Translations under genes and position numbers: made by a program
Source of the DNA: Neodiprion pinetum
Taxonomy: Eukaryota; Arthropoda; Insecta; Hymenoptera; Diprionidae
NCBI RefSeq assembly: GCF_021155775.2
Contig: NC_060237.1
Span: forward strand, 188,501 to 252,500
DNA length: 64,000 nucleotides
Reading direction: 5' to 3'
Part shown: piece after piece, positions 10,618 to 24,500 of the stretch
Numbering within the stretch: the first letter of the stretch is position 1
Layout of the letters: every line of letters begins with the position of its first letter
Notes under the pieces: generated by a model
The model's database searches: none
Told to the model about the DNA's origin: nothing
What the model saw: the letters and a program-made list of their open reading frames with translations, nothing else

Positions 10618-12634
10618 AGTGAAACGCACATGAAAGAAGAGCACGAGAGAGAGTATGTGGAAAAAGAGAAAAAGACAATCAAACGAACGCCGAGAATCCA
10701 CTCTGTCATCGCAGCCAATGACCCGTGGGGCAAACTCGAACCGGTTAGATAACACCGTGTACTAGGAGGAAGAAACCCTTCCGCAGAGGTTGGTGCACGT
10801 AGATACTCAAGTTCCAAGATCTACGCCTGATATTCCCCTAACCGTAACCTTTTCCTTCTCGACTTCAAGAATTTCTCTTTTTATTACCGTAGAGATGGGA
10901 CTTACGGCGTTGAAAAAAGCACGAGGGTCGACACGGCACGCTGTGAATTTACCACCGCTAAACGTGCACCGATGTTTTTTTTTATTTTCCCCTTTCCTTG
11001 CTTGGCTGTCCGTTACAAAACGAACCCGTGGATAAACACTGTGTTAATTTAGACGTCATTTCTTTAATGTACTGAGGGTTCATTGGAAGCGCCAAAATTT
11101 ATACAGTTGATTAAACAGTAACGCGAGTGGCGGCTCTGCTGGATGGCAATTTATACCTGTAGTTAGCGTGTGAAATTGGCTTTGAGAAATAGGAAATAAT
11201 ACGAGAGGGAAGGAGAGATATGCGGTATATTGTAGCACGAATTCGCATGCGAAATAAGGGATAACTTAATGTATCTTGGAAAGTAATTGGCTGATGAATT
11301 TTCACAAACTTTTTTTCCTCAACATTTGGAATAGGTAGGATTGTATGTACATACGCATACAGTGGAGCGAGTTTCACCGTTATAATGTATACGCTTGGAT
11401 ATACTATGTACAATTCAGAGTCCCATCTGTTGTTGCACAACCTTTTAATCTTCCTTCTTACAAACGGAAGATTAATTTCTTTGTGTCCCGTGAATTATTT
11501 ACCCGTTGCATGCTTTTTACTTGGAGCGATTAAATGTGTGCCGCTGTCATCGTCGTCGTGAGTCTTGCTTCATTGCCAGCCACTATTTTCTGTATATTTT
11601 CATTCGCATCTAACCCTGTTGATTTACCACCGGCAACAGAAGTGGTTCGTCCTTTCATTTCCGTCACTGAAAGTTTGAAAGTTTCCGTCTCATCGCGCGC
11701 TCTTTCATCCACAGATTTCGCTCTTATCCAACAACGTGAATATTTTAAATCTGTGGCTTGCTGCAAAATGTGCGAGGCATTTTTCCCTGTTGCAGATTCA
11801 CTTTATGCAGTATCTACACCGTACGTTTAACAACCGATCGCGGTTGCCTCGAGACTGGAAGAAAATGAACATCATTTATCCAGGCTTAATGACTCGAAAA
11901 TCACGATCGATCGTTAGATCTCCGTTAATATTTTCCGTTAATATTTTCGCAGTTGAACTGTCTCGACGTTGAGTTTTCAATCTCTCGTTTTCGTAACTCG
12001 CTGTAGGTCATACATAAAAATATCGAATAGTATTCTGTTACTGTAAATCAAGTTTCATTCAACCTACCTGACTTACTAGAGACTGAAATGTGAATTGTAT
12101 GGCAATTGAAAACAAAAGCGAAAACGTTAAAGAATAACTGCACATTAGGGTAAAAGTTGTATAAACCGAATCGATAAAAATTAGATGTGCATCTAGAAGA
12201 AGTAGGAGGTCCATCGACCACCGCTGCACCGCAGGGAATCCAAGAGAAAAGCGTAAAACGCACTGATATACGACCTGGTTATTTCTGACGTCCTTTGATG
12301 CCAGTCGTGAGTTAGGGAGGGTGGCTTCGTTCGCACTGCGCCCTAGGTGTCGGTAGTAGATACTATAGTGCACAGTGTGACCACGTGCGACCCGAATAGT
12401 AGTGTATTTATGTGACACGAGAGACGGATTGACGGAGGTTGATAGCCGCTGCGTCATGAGAAACGACGTAGCGCTCCCGGTAAGTGAATGCTCGTCGTTG
12501 TTTATACATATCTTCGACAGAGAGTCGTGAGTATTTATGATTATGTCTGTTTACGTAGAAGAGAAATTCGTTCGTCCATTAGACACCAGGTACGAGAAAA
12601 TTCCACAGGCTTCTAGTTGCCATGATTCGTATAA
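10618..12634. other. non-coding; no gene recognised
   Basis: Open frames are short and without domains. A consensus-like plus-strand donor (CCCG/GTAAGTG) at 12480 follows an ATG at 12456, but no acceptor or reading frame supports a gene. Confidence 0.45.
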
Positions 12635-13487
12635 CCCTCCGCCGGCTATCCATGACGATATCGTCATCGGCTATTTTCAACCCACTTAGGAGTATCCGAA
12701 AATTCCCAAAAAATTCAGGGAACCAATTTTGGGTCTCATCTCAATAATCCAACAGTTTTCGTCCCAAAATGTTTCACCCATTAACAAATAGGAATTTATA
12801 AACAGCGCAAAACGGATAAATTTGACCATTTCACTGAAAAATCGATGTCTTGAACCCAAAGTTCTATTAAGAAAAAATATTCTAGGGCTTTATTCTCGAT
12901 ACTATGGTCTTTTAAAAAAACCTACTTTCATTGGGCTCGGTTCCAAAACACCTATTTATTTCACCACCTGAAAATGGGCTATTGCGAAAGGAGAAATTTC
13001 GCATAAAATTGGAGTATTCATGAAAACACAATGTTTTCATCGCAAAAATTTGTAATTTATTAGTGAAAAAATGAATGTTGACATGTTACATGACAGTTCA
13101 GACTCGCTTTGCTCGTGCGAACAACCTCGAGCAAGGTAAAGAAAACATTTCCCACAACAGTGTCATAACATACTATTTAGGTAAACTTGATAAATAGGGT
13201 CAGAAACTTTGATTTTCAACGAGAAAATGTGGATTTTATACGCAAGTCAAAAGTCGAAAAAACTGACGCCGCCGGCTATCGGTGACGAATTCGTTCACTT
13301 TCAAACTTCGAACGATCGTAGCTTCGCAAGTTCCTAACGCATACTACCGTTTTTGCGCGTGTGAGCAAATACCACCGTGAAGTTTTTTTAGATGCAGGTC
13401 CCAAGCCGCATCCACTTCCCCCTCCCGAGATACCAGGACGTGCCAAAGTTAGATATGACGATATCGTGATGGATAGCCGGCGGAGGG
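12635..13487. mobile_element. 853-bp non-autonomous DNA transposon (MITE-like), possibly piggyBac type
   Basis: Terminal inverted repeats of 33 bp (12635-12667 and 13455-13487) match at 32 of 33 positions. They begin CCCTCCGCCGGCTATCCAT and contain the palindrome TGACGATATCGTCA. The right flank is TTAA (13488-13491) and the left flank is ATAA (12631-12634). Ends starting CCC and a TTAA-like duplication fit piggyBac-type elements with one mutated flank; a TA duplication with ends starting ACCC is the alternative. No transposase frame is present inside, so the element would have been moved by an enzyme encoded elsewhere. High end-to-end identity suggests a fairly recent insertion. Confidence 0.8.
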
Positions 13488-16400
13488 TTAACAGATCCAC
13501 TAAATTCCTCGTTATAGTATCTAGAGCATTAATTAACCAGATCAGCGTGACTCCGAATGTGAAAAAGTGAGCGTAATTTATCGATGGATTGTTGAGACAC
13601 CTCACCAGAGTTCACAGTCATTCTCACTGTCACACATTCTCTATTATTATAGTACCCCATGCGAGACTCTGACGGGCCTCTGATATAGAAGAATGCAACA
13701 CGAAAGTACAAATTGTTAGTTTACACGGATGAATAATAATTGGTTTCTTAGACTTCGTAAAATCGGTTCGGCACAGTTTCTAAAACATGATCGTGGTCGA
13801 ATTAACGAAGGGACGTCATTCGTCTGCTCGTTCCGCCGGTTTTAAATGGAGGAAGCGAAGAGACCGAACGAACGGAAAACGAGAGGCGCCACGTAATTAG
13901 CCGATCTTGATGAGGGGACCGCGTCGTTTTGTTCCCGGCACTCAATGCGGTCGGGGAGCTTGGCATTCGGCCACCTCCTCAACAGCATTGGTGGCAATGG
14001 TGGTCGATACGACGCAGCAGCAACCGATCCGAGGGGAAACGAAATTACCAACAATCAGATTGCACCCGACCAGCGTTTATTTCACAGCAAACGACGGGCT
14101 CTACCTGCAGCCGGGTGCAGCAGCGACAGGCATTCCACCGCTATACCGCCCCTTAAAAGTGCCACAGCATCACACTTGCCACTCGCCAGCGTATTAACTC
14201 CTGGTGGTTCAGACTCTTATTCACTGAAATGCTACTGGCTTAGTCCCAATAACTCGAGAGGAATTTTTGCTAGACCAAGTAAATAAAGCGCAATTGGCAT
14301 AGTATCTCGATGATTTTGCGAACTGCTTAACCGACCGCCACCCAGCTGTCGGTCAAACAGAACTATAGATGAACAAATACCGATGATCCTTTTGACTCGA
14401 GAGGAGACAGAGGCGATCGTTTCTATTGACGATAGTGATGTTCATCAGAGGGTTCAAAGTATTAGAAAATTATAGAAAAGTGACTGTTTTTCCAATGTTT
14501 CGTTGTGTTGACGTAACTTTCTAAAATTTTTTGGGTATTTTTGACGCGTCGTCTGATCAGCTTGGAAAAAAACACAACCATTATCTTTCGTAACTATTTA
14601 TCTCACAACTAGCGAGCGTACGAAACGAGTTGATTTTGGTCTATTTTAAGGTACAAGAACAGCAATATACGTACATGAAGTTGTTCCGCAAAATATCGAG
14701 CAACATATGACACCTAATCAGCACCGAAATATCAATCGACACTGTGATAACTCATGGTTCGGTTTTTGGCACAGCTCTGTTTATATTTTATTAACATTTT
14801 TTTACTTCAACCCTGCCATAGTGTAGCAGGTGGCGAGTCTTTATCTTGGCGGAGCGTGCAGGTTGACCAAAATATTATAAAGATAGGCTGATAATGCCGG
14901 CGTAACAGAGGCCGAGCTGGTAGGAGCAGAGCGGAGCAGAGCAGAGCAGAGACACTCCCGACGGGGAGTGCTATCTGCGGCATCACCACCACGTTTTTGG
15001 CTACCATAAATCTCATTATCGCGTCAAGACACGGCGAGAGACCGGCGCGATGTTACGGCTATTCTTTTTTTACTTCTTTCTTCCCGTCCCCGCGACCGAA
15101 CTGAGAGACAAGCTGGCTGCCCGCTGGCCGACTCGCCTGCAGGGCTCCAAGGCGTCGGCTTACCTTCTGGTTTCCCTGATTTTCACAGTTTTTTTATTTC
15201 CGACCACCCTGAAGCCAGCACTCTGTAAGGCTATTACCTAGTATTGCAGGCCGTTTAAGCGCGGCTATCGCGTTATCTCTACGTGTTTTCACCTTCGGGC
15301 TCTACATCTCCGCTTTTTTCATTCCTCGTGTTGTTATTCTCATTTTGGTTTCCCTATTTTTCCTATCTTTTCTATAAATCTTATTGAGTACATAGGCTCT
15401 CTCGTCGGACGGCAAACACAAGGACATTTTAATTTTACCTCCCCGTTACGAGTGACCCGGTCATCGAAATTTCTGGCGAGGAATTTGCGAAGATCGTGGA
15501 ACAGCAAAATGCCATAATGTAATTCTTATTACGCGGTTGACCCTGCAATAGGGTGATACTTTTTCTCTTCTCCTCTCCTTGCATTCCTTTTCTTTGTGCA
15601 GGTAGGCGTATGAATCCTGATTATCCTTATTACTTTTTTTTTTTTTCTTTGCCTTTTATTGTTTTTTCTACTAGTTCAAATGAGTTCCAAGGCCTTGAAA
15701 ATTCGATTATTTACATCGCGTTTTTGAAACGGTTAGACAGTTAGTGAAACTCGGAGGCTTCCACGAGAAGCTGACGTCAGTTCGACCGACGAATATCCGG
15801 CGATTATATGGCTGCGTGTATACGAAATCGATGCACGACCCGGGCGAGTTACGAGACCGCGATTCAATGAAACGCGATCGGTATAATCTTGGGGACAAAG
15901 TGTGCGTTACATGGCAGGAAACACGAAATATCCGGTTCATCTCTGCGGTGGCTCGATTAGTTGCTCAGTCGCCGGTAAACAACGAATAGAGCACACCGTT
16001 GTTGCTACAGCACTACTTATGCTGTTATTTCTATCCGCAAACGGACAGATAAAGAGAGGTGGGGAGGAGGAAGAAGAAAACGACAGACGTGCAGAGTGAT
16101 ATACGTTCCGGGCGTCATTGCTGCTGCTGCGGCGGCAGGCTGCGGCAGGCCGGTTCCGCGTGTGGCCAAAGGAATTGAAACATGAAATTAAATTGAAAAA
16201 TCAGTTTATGTGATCCGATTATCCCCGTCCAGGCGGCGGGGAGAGTTGTGATTTGAATATATATTTCAGTCACGATATTCTCTCTGGTCGGACGTTACGG
16301 TTCTTTTTTCTTCTCATCTTCTTCGCCCCGCCTATTCGGTCTTTCTTCATTCATTCGATTTATTTATATTCTTATATTTTACGCCGCGAACGGCTGAGGA

Positions 16401-18995
16401 GAGAAACTCGTGGTCCGCTTACAGAGCGAGCAAGCGTAAGGCATGGAACATGGAACAAAGGATGCGGGGAAAAAACGAAATTTCGTCTCTCCGTCCCTTC
16501 GGGCGATGGAATCACGGGAAGACACTCATTGAATATCGATTCACCGCTCTCCTGCTCTCTCACTCCCGTTCGAGGTCTCACACACTTTTTATTGTCACAC
16601 GGTAACGATCCTGCCATGCACGCGTATCGTTCACAGCACACCACAGGGCTGGGAATCGGAACCAGGGATCCGATCGTGGATCGGGAATAGAATTTTCAAC
16701 AATGTTCAAAGACGAGCGGACAAAGGAAAGAAAACAGTAAAATTCAAACTCATACAAAAAAGCGACGAGGGCGTAGAAAATTTCGAGGAACGACGCGAGG
16801 GCCTGAATCAATACCGGGCACTTCTCCGTTCGTATCCCGATGAAAATATTTGGTGTAGGAAAACTAATTTTAGAACTTTGTTGTATCATATTTTAACACG
16901 AGCGAGACCACGATGGGTAGGGTAAGAGAGACTTTTGCTCGCCTGTTTGCTTGTGTTATGCATAAATTTTCCAAAGAAAAACATACGGAACGAAAGAATG
17001 AAGCTGTCTGCGGACAGGGAGTGGTGAAACTCCACAACGAAAAGATTAAGCAGCATTCAATCACCCAGAAGGATTATTGCTTCAGCGCGACGTACCAGTA
17101 TCTCTGACGAGAGACTCGTAGAGAAAAGCCTGACGCAAAGAGTTTCTCCTTTAAAAAAGAAGAAGTAACTAAATTTGCTACAGCCGGTGCATTTCAATTA
17201 GTTTGATATCTCAAAGGCCGTACGAGTATAATAGTTGTGCACAATTTTTCACTCAACACCCACCGTACCCAAGATGATATATTTAGCGACTGGTGAATTG
17301 TCGTTAATTCGACAGCAACGATCGCGGAGGGAAATGTGAGAAAAACAGAGAGAGAAAGAACGAAACAAAAAGCAGAGAGGAATTAACCCGTGCACCTTTG
17401 ACTTTCAGCTCAATTTAGCAAAATGACACGAGGGCCGTACGACGATGTATGGAAATTTTCAGCCTCAACGCCCAGCCGAGTCGCAAAGTGCTCGGGGAGC
17501 AGCAGCGGCGTCTCGACGTCGGCGTCAAGGTGACTCTGAGAGGACGAAGACGACGTATCAGGTCGGCGTCGTCGGGCGGCGGCATTGTCGAAGAAGGTGG
17601 GCGCGGCACAGAGTGGCATTGTTCTCTCCCGAGTCGGGCATTAAGGCGAGAGAATAAAATTGGGTCAAGTAGCGATTAACCTCATCCGGCTGCATCGCGT
17701 CGAGTCGAAGAGCGGAACGAAGAGGAGAAGACGACTCCCGCTCCCTCTCTTTCTTCTGTAACGGTGCACCGGCTACCATCCAGCCGTCTTCGTCTTCTTC
17801 TCCTTCTTCGAGAACGAGAAAGACGTTGTACCTTGGCGAATTCCTATTGCGCGGACACTTGTTATTAAATTATCCAAGGAGACGGAGGAGGGCGCAGGTA
17901 ACTACGAAGCACTACTAATTAACCGTCCGTGCGGAGAATTGCGTGCCAGCAAATAGCCAAGAGTTTCTCAAGGTCCCAGTCAAGCTGGTCGCACTTTGAG
18001 GAAAATTGTGAGAAGGATCAGTTCTCGACGTTCTTGAAACGGCATATACGATTGACGATTGTTGATTAATTCTCTTACCAGGACATTCTTCTCTCCAAGG
18101 ACTTGTCGCGTCTGCGGGATTCTTGGGTGAATTTATCACGAGTAGTAACTCGAAGTTGAGAATTATTTTTTCTGCAGACCGTATGAGAGGCGTCTTGACT
18201 TTCGAGGTTCAAGCCGCATCGCGTTACAAACGAGTCTCGAGAATCTAGCCCCCCCATTCGCGCCTGTATCCAACCCAGTAATCATATGCATTAGGTATAT
18301 ATGTATACATATAATATCTGTTAGGACAACGATGAGGTAACAGCGTTGAAAATTTATCAAATGAGCATAGCCGGGCGATGGTTAATTTAATGCCGGTCGC
18401 GTATACATACATGTGTGTGTGTGTATACATCAGCCATACACTACGTGACTAAAATTTCCGCAATCAGTGCTTCATAAATTTCTGATCCTCGACCTGAACG
18501 CGAGTATAAGGAACCTGCGTGGCGAGCGGACACGAGGCACTCTTACTACTCGCTGGAGAAGGGCTGCGTCAGCAAAGAACGGCGGAAGCTCGGTCTTACG
18601 TTTCCGTTTGTTCGGCGCCATTGGCCCGGATAAGCACCGAGGTTTTGACACGGGTTTATCGTCTCGTCACGTAGCTCAACGGGTCACAGAGTCGAGTCGA
18701 GTCAAGTTCCCCCGGCACCCCTGCAGGCCAAGGGAAGAAAGGAACTAGGAAAGGGAAGGAAAGGGAACGCGAGCTGAGGGGGAATGTCTCAGGGTCCGGT
18801 TTCACCAGGCCAAGAAAGTGCGCTCCTCCTCCTCTTCTTCCTCTACACTTCGTGCTTGGTGCAGAACATACACGTGGCTCCTTCTCTTCTCTTCTCCTTC
18901 AGTCCTCCTCGGCCCTGAGTGAGAGGAAACGAAAGTTGCGTAGAGTTGGTTTATTCTTTTAGGCTTGCACGCAACCAAGAGAACCGCGGAGGAAC
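13488..18995. other. non-coding; no gene recognised
   Basis: Only short unassignable open frames. Small features: an imperfect GCAGA pentamer array near 14924-14951 and CG-containing, locally GC-rich sequence around 17450-17720 and 18480-18730. Nothing here can be named as an exon. Confidence 0.45.
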
Positions 18996-19123
18996 CTCTT
19001 CTTTTCTCTTCTCTTCTCTTCTCTTCTCTTCTCTTCTCTTCTCTTCTCTTCTCTTCTCTTCTCTTCTCTTCTCTTCTCTTCTCTTCTCTTCTCTTCTCTT
19101 CTCTTCTCTTCTCTTCTCTTCTC
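18996..19123. repeat. (CTCTT)n pentanucleotide array, about 25 copies
   Basis: An almost perfect pentamer array of about 128 bp. On the kug sense strand it reads AAGAG, a pure polypurine tract. All overlapping open frames are repeat translations. Confidence 0.97.
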
Positions 19124-21298
19124 GGCTACAGCAGCCACAGCAGTAGCAGCAACAGCAGCAGTGAGCCGGGGTCAACGTTCGTACGGACGGTGCATTCGCC
19201 TCGAGGGCGAACGACTTGCAGGAGAGGGAAGGATAGCAAAAGAAAGAGAAGAAGGAGGAGCGGCGGAGGACTTGTCCGGCAGCAGCGACGAGTAGTTGGG
19301 TCGGCAGGTGTATTGGGCAATCGAAAACGTTCGCAGTCCCGTAGGAGACGATCGGCGTCTCGACGTGGATGCGAACGTCTATGAAAGTGTGAAGCGGTGT
19401 GCACGAGGAAGGCCGTCATCTCAGCCGGATCGACGTAATTACCGCAATCACTCGTGACCGTGGCTATAATAACAAAAGACCTGGCACCACCGGCTCTAAT
19501 GCTCCTTAAAGCGTCTGGGGATAAATAGAAATGAATGAAAATCAATGAATGAAGGGACAAACGAACGAACGAATGAACGAAAGAACGAATGCACGACGTG
19601 GAATTGGCGGAAAGGCGAGTGGTAAGCGAACGAATGAAATTCGCGATTCCTCGATCCTTTAAACCCTCTTCCGCATATCTAATACAACACGTTGAAATTG
19701 ATGAAGTGCCATTTGCCAGCAAAATGAGAGAAAAAAAGAAATAATACGCATGACTGGGAGGAGAGGAATACGTTGTAATACTGAAATTTTGACCACTATG
19801 CACGATATCGAAGAAAAAAACCTATTTCTTTGCATAAAAATAGTCCCTTTTTTACCATAGTTGCTCAGACGAAGATATGAACAACGAAAATAATCCATGG
19901 CGCAAAATGTCTTAATCAATGAGTACATTTTATTATCGACTTGGAAAAAGAGCATTATTTGACCAAAAAAAAAGTACATGTGACGATAAAAATCAACTGA
20001 ATGAATATTTATAAATTCCCTACTTTGCATCAATATGACCTTCAACTTTCGTTAAAATTTTAGCTGTCGCAAACAAAGTCAAGAAATGGCTTGACGTTCA
20101 ATTCTGCACCACAGATAATACTCGTTGCCGTTATAAACTACGATCAGTAACCCCGGTACGCGTGTCGGGTCCGTTGAGACCCCGACGAAGTTCAGTGACT
20201 TATGGACTGCGAAATGAATGACGAAAACAGCGCGTCGATATAGGAAATGGGTTTATTGGAACGTGCCTGGAGAGTACTGAAAATAGCAAATAAATAGCCG
20301 CAAATATTTTGTATCAGCGGCGAATAAAAAAATTATAGGCTTGGGGTTTCTACGGTAGCCACGCACCTAATGAAGGGTTAACAGGGACTTCGATTCCTCC
20401 GAGGAATTGCTACTAGTACAGCAAAGTGGAGTTTGGGACTCGGCAAATGTACAGGACTAGATAACTGTCAGCGAAAATTGTCTCCCGTAGCCTGTTTATG
20501 CGGCGAGTGAAAACCGGTTCTCTCCGTCTTTCTCCGTTTTAGCTTTTTTATTCATCTCGCGTATACCGTGAATTGCGTGTTTATCTCGTGATCACGTCTG
20601 GACACTTCTCAAGATTTCTATGCCCTATATCATTATCTTCAGCATCTGAACGAATAGATTTGTTATTCAAATTTTGCAGATCCACGTGCCTCCATTTTTC
20701 CATACCTTTATTGTTCATCTCTGAGCGTATCTAACGCGCATTTGTATAACGTGTCTGTATGTGGTGATATACATATATATCCATTATTCACTTTCTTTTC
20801 TCGAAGCCTGCAGTGACGGCGTGCCTATCGAGCAGAATGGGCATACCTAAGTTGATATTGTGACGGACGATTAGGAAGAAAGAAGGGAAAAGAAGATAAA
20901 AGAGAAAGTAGAGTTCCGTACAACTGATCGCTTTACGATCGAGCTGTATTATTAATAATTTTGTTCTCTCACTGTTTCCTTTACCTACAATTATGGTTCC
21001 CCCATGTGCCATCGATCACAATTGTCCCGGTTTGGGTAAGATTGATCGATAAAAATTCTCGACATCAATGTAGATGATATGGAAAGGAAAAAAAAAATGA
21101 TCCCGTGACAGGAGCTTATTATTTCAAGTAAAATAACTTGGCATTATCTGTAAATAATGTGTGCGTATAATCTGCGATGTTCAGTATATAACGAAATTCC
21201 GCAAGGTTAGTAAAATGTACATAAATTTACACAGACTTATTGCCAGCTGCGCACTATCTTACCTCCATGTATATAGAACAGACCTTAAAATATACCGG
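19124..21298. other. non-coding; GC- and CpG-rich shoulder then AT-rich DNA
   Basis: 19124-19420 is noticeably GC-rich with CAG/CAA-type triplets and many CpG, in contrast to the AT-rich 19650-20350. The 225-codon minus-strand frame here is dominated by simple-sequence translation, so I do not call it a gene. Confidence 0.4.
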
Positions 21299-21521
21299 AT
21301 GAGAGAGAGAGGGAGAGGGAGAGAGGGAGGGAGGGAGGGAGGGAGGGAGGGAGGGAGGGAGGGAGGGAGAGGGAGAGAGAGAGGGAGAGGGAGAGGGAGA
21401 GGGAGAGGGAGAGGGAGAGAGAGAGGGAGAGAGAGAGGGGGAGAGAGAGAGAGAGGGGGAGGGGGGGGGGGAGAGAGAGGGGGGGGGGAGGGAGGGAGGG
21501 AAGGAGGGAGAGAGAGGGGGG
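21299..21521 (+). repeat. polypurine tract of GAGA, GGGA and poly-G
   Basis: About 220 bp with essentially only A and G on the plus strand: GGGA tetramers, GAGAGG units and G runs up to about 10. Confidence 0.95.
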
Positions 21522-24500
21522 TAAGCCTGAGCACTGGATGATGAAAGGCTTTTAAAAGTTGTCTAGTCAGTTGGAATCGTTTCAATTTGATTACACGAGC
21601 CAGCAGGCGGCGTACCGTTAGGCGTAATTAGCTGTCTGGAGTCTAGTTCCGACCATGGGGTACGTTTTCACCTATATGGTACGTATACCTACGTAAGTAA
21701 CTGCTTATGTAGGGTCACCATAAAGAATTCACCAGCAGGTGTAGCATTACATATCGCATGACAAAACGTCAAACGTAACGGAGTCAGCGACACGCGCGTT
21801 CTCGAAGTCTTAAATTTTGCCTTCGATTACAAGAGATTTATAAATGACCAAATAAACATTATAAACATCGATCATAAATCACTATCGCATACGTGACGTA
21901 TACTAGGATTGTTTGTGTATGCGCAGCGGCTATATCTGTCATTCGCTAACCTAAAAGAACACACAAGCCTGACACACACACGTGCATAGTGGAAAACACT
22001 TTCTCTCTCATAGCAAAACGCCTACGCTCGCTACGTTGCGTCGTTGCCCATCGAGGATTGTGTAGTAGGCGCGTTAGCCATTACGGTAGATTTGAGACGC
22101 AGGTTCTAGACGTACAATTGTGTAACGCCGCTAATTGTATAGCTTGTTTTTCTGTAATTCAAACAATTTTCGAAAGCCACCGCAGCCATCGCAAGTACAA
22201 AAAAAAAACATCAGTTGGGTACAAGAATGAAACATATTTTAATTGATTCTGACCTTGTGGATAATTACGTTGAATTATTCATACATAACCGCGGCTTATT
22301 TCCTTTTAGACAATTTAAGAGCGTGTTTTTTTAGAAAAAAATCTGCGAACCCTATTTCCAAACAGTATCTTTATATACGTGTATGCGAGACCGCGATGTG
22401 TGGATAATAACGGTGATCCTGCAGAGTTAAATTCATGCGCGATATCAGTCAGCATTCAGTTCAACCCCATAAATCGGTAATCCTAAACTAATGAAACTAG
22501 TAAAGCGGAGGTCGGCGGTGACCTGGTTTACCGCTAAACCCACCACCGTTGTTGTAGTCAGCACAATGTGCAAGAGAGGAGTGCCGATGCACGATCTACG
22601 ATAGAGTTTTCCAGAAATTTTCTCATCTCGTAAACGAAAATCCAAGTGCAATCGAGCAGTAGAAGAACTGGAAATAGGTGAGACGGAAGGAAGAAAAAAT
22701 ATTTCAAGTGCGTAAATCTTATCCCTATCGCTGAAGTAAAAGGATATCCGTTGACCCTGAACGCCGTCGCGATAATGGTGCCTATCAGTGCTGACTGGAT
22801 TGTAAACTGAAAACACCGTGGCATGTCGTACCCTGGATTGAATTCCGTGAAACCGAAAAGGTGCGAGTTATGCCGAAAGCGTAGGGCCGGTCCACCGGTT
22901 TGCTGCTCGAGAGTTCAGCGGAGAGGGGAAAAGAGGCAGGCTTACAGAGTACCGCGAGAGGCGGACGGAGGGAGGTTGGGAGGGAGGGAGAGAGGGAGAG
23001 ACGCAGCCGTTAAGCGTTAGGCTGTAAGGTGGCCGATATTAATTAACAAACAAAGAAGCCACACCCTCCGCAATGTGCTAAGCTCGGTAATGGCGTCCAA
23101 GGGTCGCTTAGTGATTGTCAGATATCAGTCACCGTTAACATCAGCATACTAACGGGCGGGATCGTTGCAGCGTGAGAAAAAAGTTGACAGAGAGTCCGAA
23201 GCTGAGTATAATATAATAAAGCACACGTCAGACTTGGCGAAATATGCGCGGTTTAACAACGCCCTCGAGGGAAATTTCATCAACTGCTTCGCGTCGAGCC
23301 CCGTCGAGCATCGATCGTTGTTGGGATAACCCAAAGGAGTGTCCTGCAGGGTGAATCTTGAGGATTCGGTTTTCCACGGGCATTGGGTCGGGTACGCGAG
23401 TCTTCGAGGGGCTTCTTGCGGGGCTACGAAATTGTGACATAAAGGGGCGAAGGAGAAGGTACGGAGTTTTCAACGGTGGTCTCGTTTCTGGTCTGATCGT
23501 TTCAGGAAGGAGGATGGTTGAAAAAAGGCTCGTTTCCAAAGCCGTAAGGAAAGACAATGACTACGACAACGAGTCGCGTGTATCGCTTGAAGAAAGGAAT
23601 AACAATACGAAGCCATTTCGGCACGATTTACATCTAGAGCCTTCCTCTCGCCCCGTCCAATATCTTTACAGAGATAAAGAATCTCAAAGAGGAGGAAGCG
23701 GAGTTGGAGAGAAACGGTAGATAACTAGACGCGAGGAAAAAAATAGACGTCGTTTACTATAATACCTGCATACTGCCAATGACGCAAAGGAATGCGATAC
23801 TTTATTTGTTCAGAGGGTAGAAGAAGGGAAAGAAGATGAACATATTTTTTCTGTTACATGACGGGAAGACTATCGCCGGAAGTCATTCTGTTCCGTTTCC
23901 TTTGGCGTTAAAAAAATTAAATAAATTACATGCAAACAAGCAAGAATAAAATTCTATGAATCTTGAATCGATTAATTTCTCAATACGTTTGATAACCCAC
24001 CAGCAAATCGAAGTACAGAAATAATATTCATTTTTCATTTTTCCATGCCGTCAGTATTTCAATGCCGAATAAGCCGAAAGTGAGATCCAACCCAGTTTAG
24101 GCATTGAAAGTAAATCGGTACCGTGGCTCTTCATCTTTTCGCGAGGCTGTAGTAACACCCGGATAGATGTGAAACGTCTGAGGTACAATATACGTATTCT
24201 ACAGGAGTGTGGAAAATTTGAACAAGCTGTCACCGAGAGAGCGGCGACCACTGATAAATAGTGTATTACAAAAGTTTTGACGTTGGGTATATACGCTTAC
24301 GATTGCACGTTATACCAGGTAAATGTGCGCGGCTCGTCTCTACGCGTGTTTCCCATCTCCGAACGAACGACGAAGAGGAGCGACAAAAGTGGCGGCGGCA
24401 CGATCGTTAAGAAGAAATATGAGAGGAGAGAAGAGAGAAGAAGGAGGAGAAGAGAGAAGGCGGTTTAGGAACGACGTGACCTCGGACAAACTTCGGACCA

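Noticed and set aside
15140..15180. Minus-strand donor-like site (AAG/GTAAGC) as the end of a kug leader exon
   Set aside because: Comparable donor matches also occur near 29209, 35897, 47255 and 54440, so none can be chosen from sequence alone.
19126..19803. 225-codon minus-strand frame
   Set aside because: Long, but a large part is simple-sequence translation (Leu, Ser and Arg runs) and no domain is recognisable.
21161..21585. Gly/Arg/Glu-rich and Pro/Leu/Ser-rich frames
   Set aside because: Direct translations of the purine tract.
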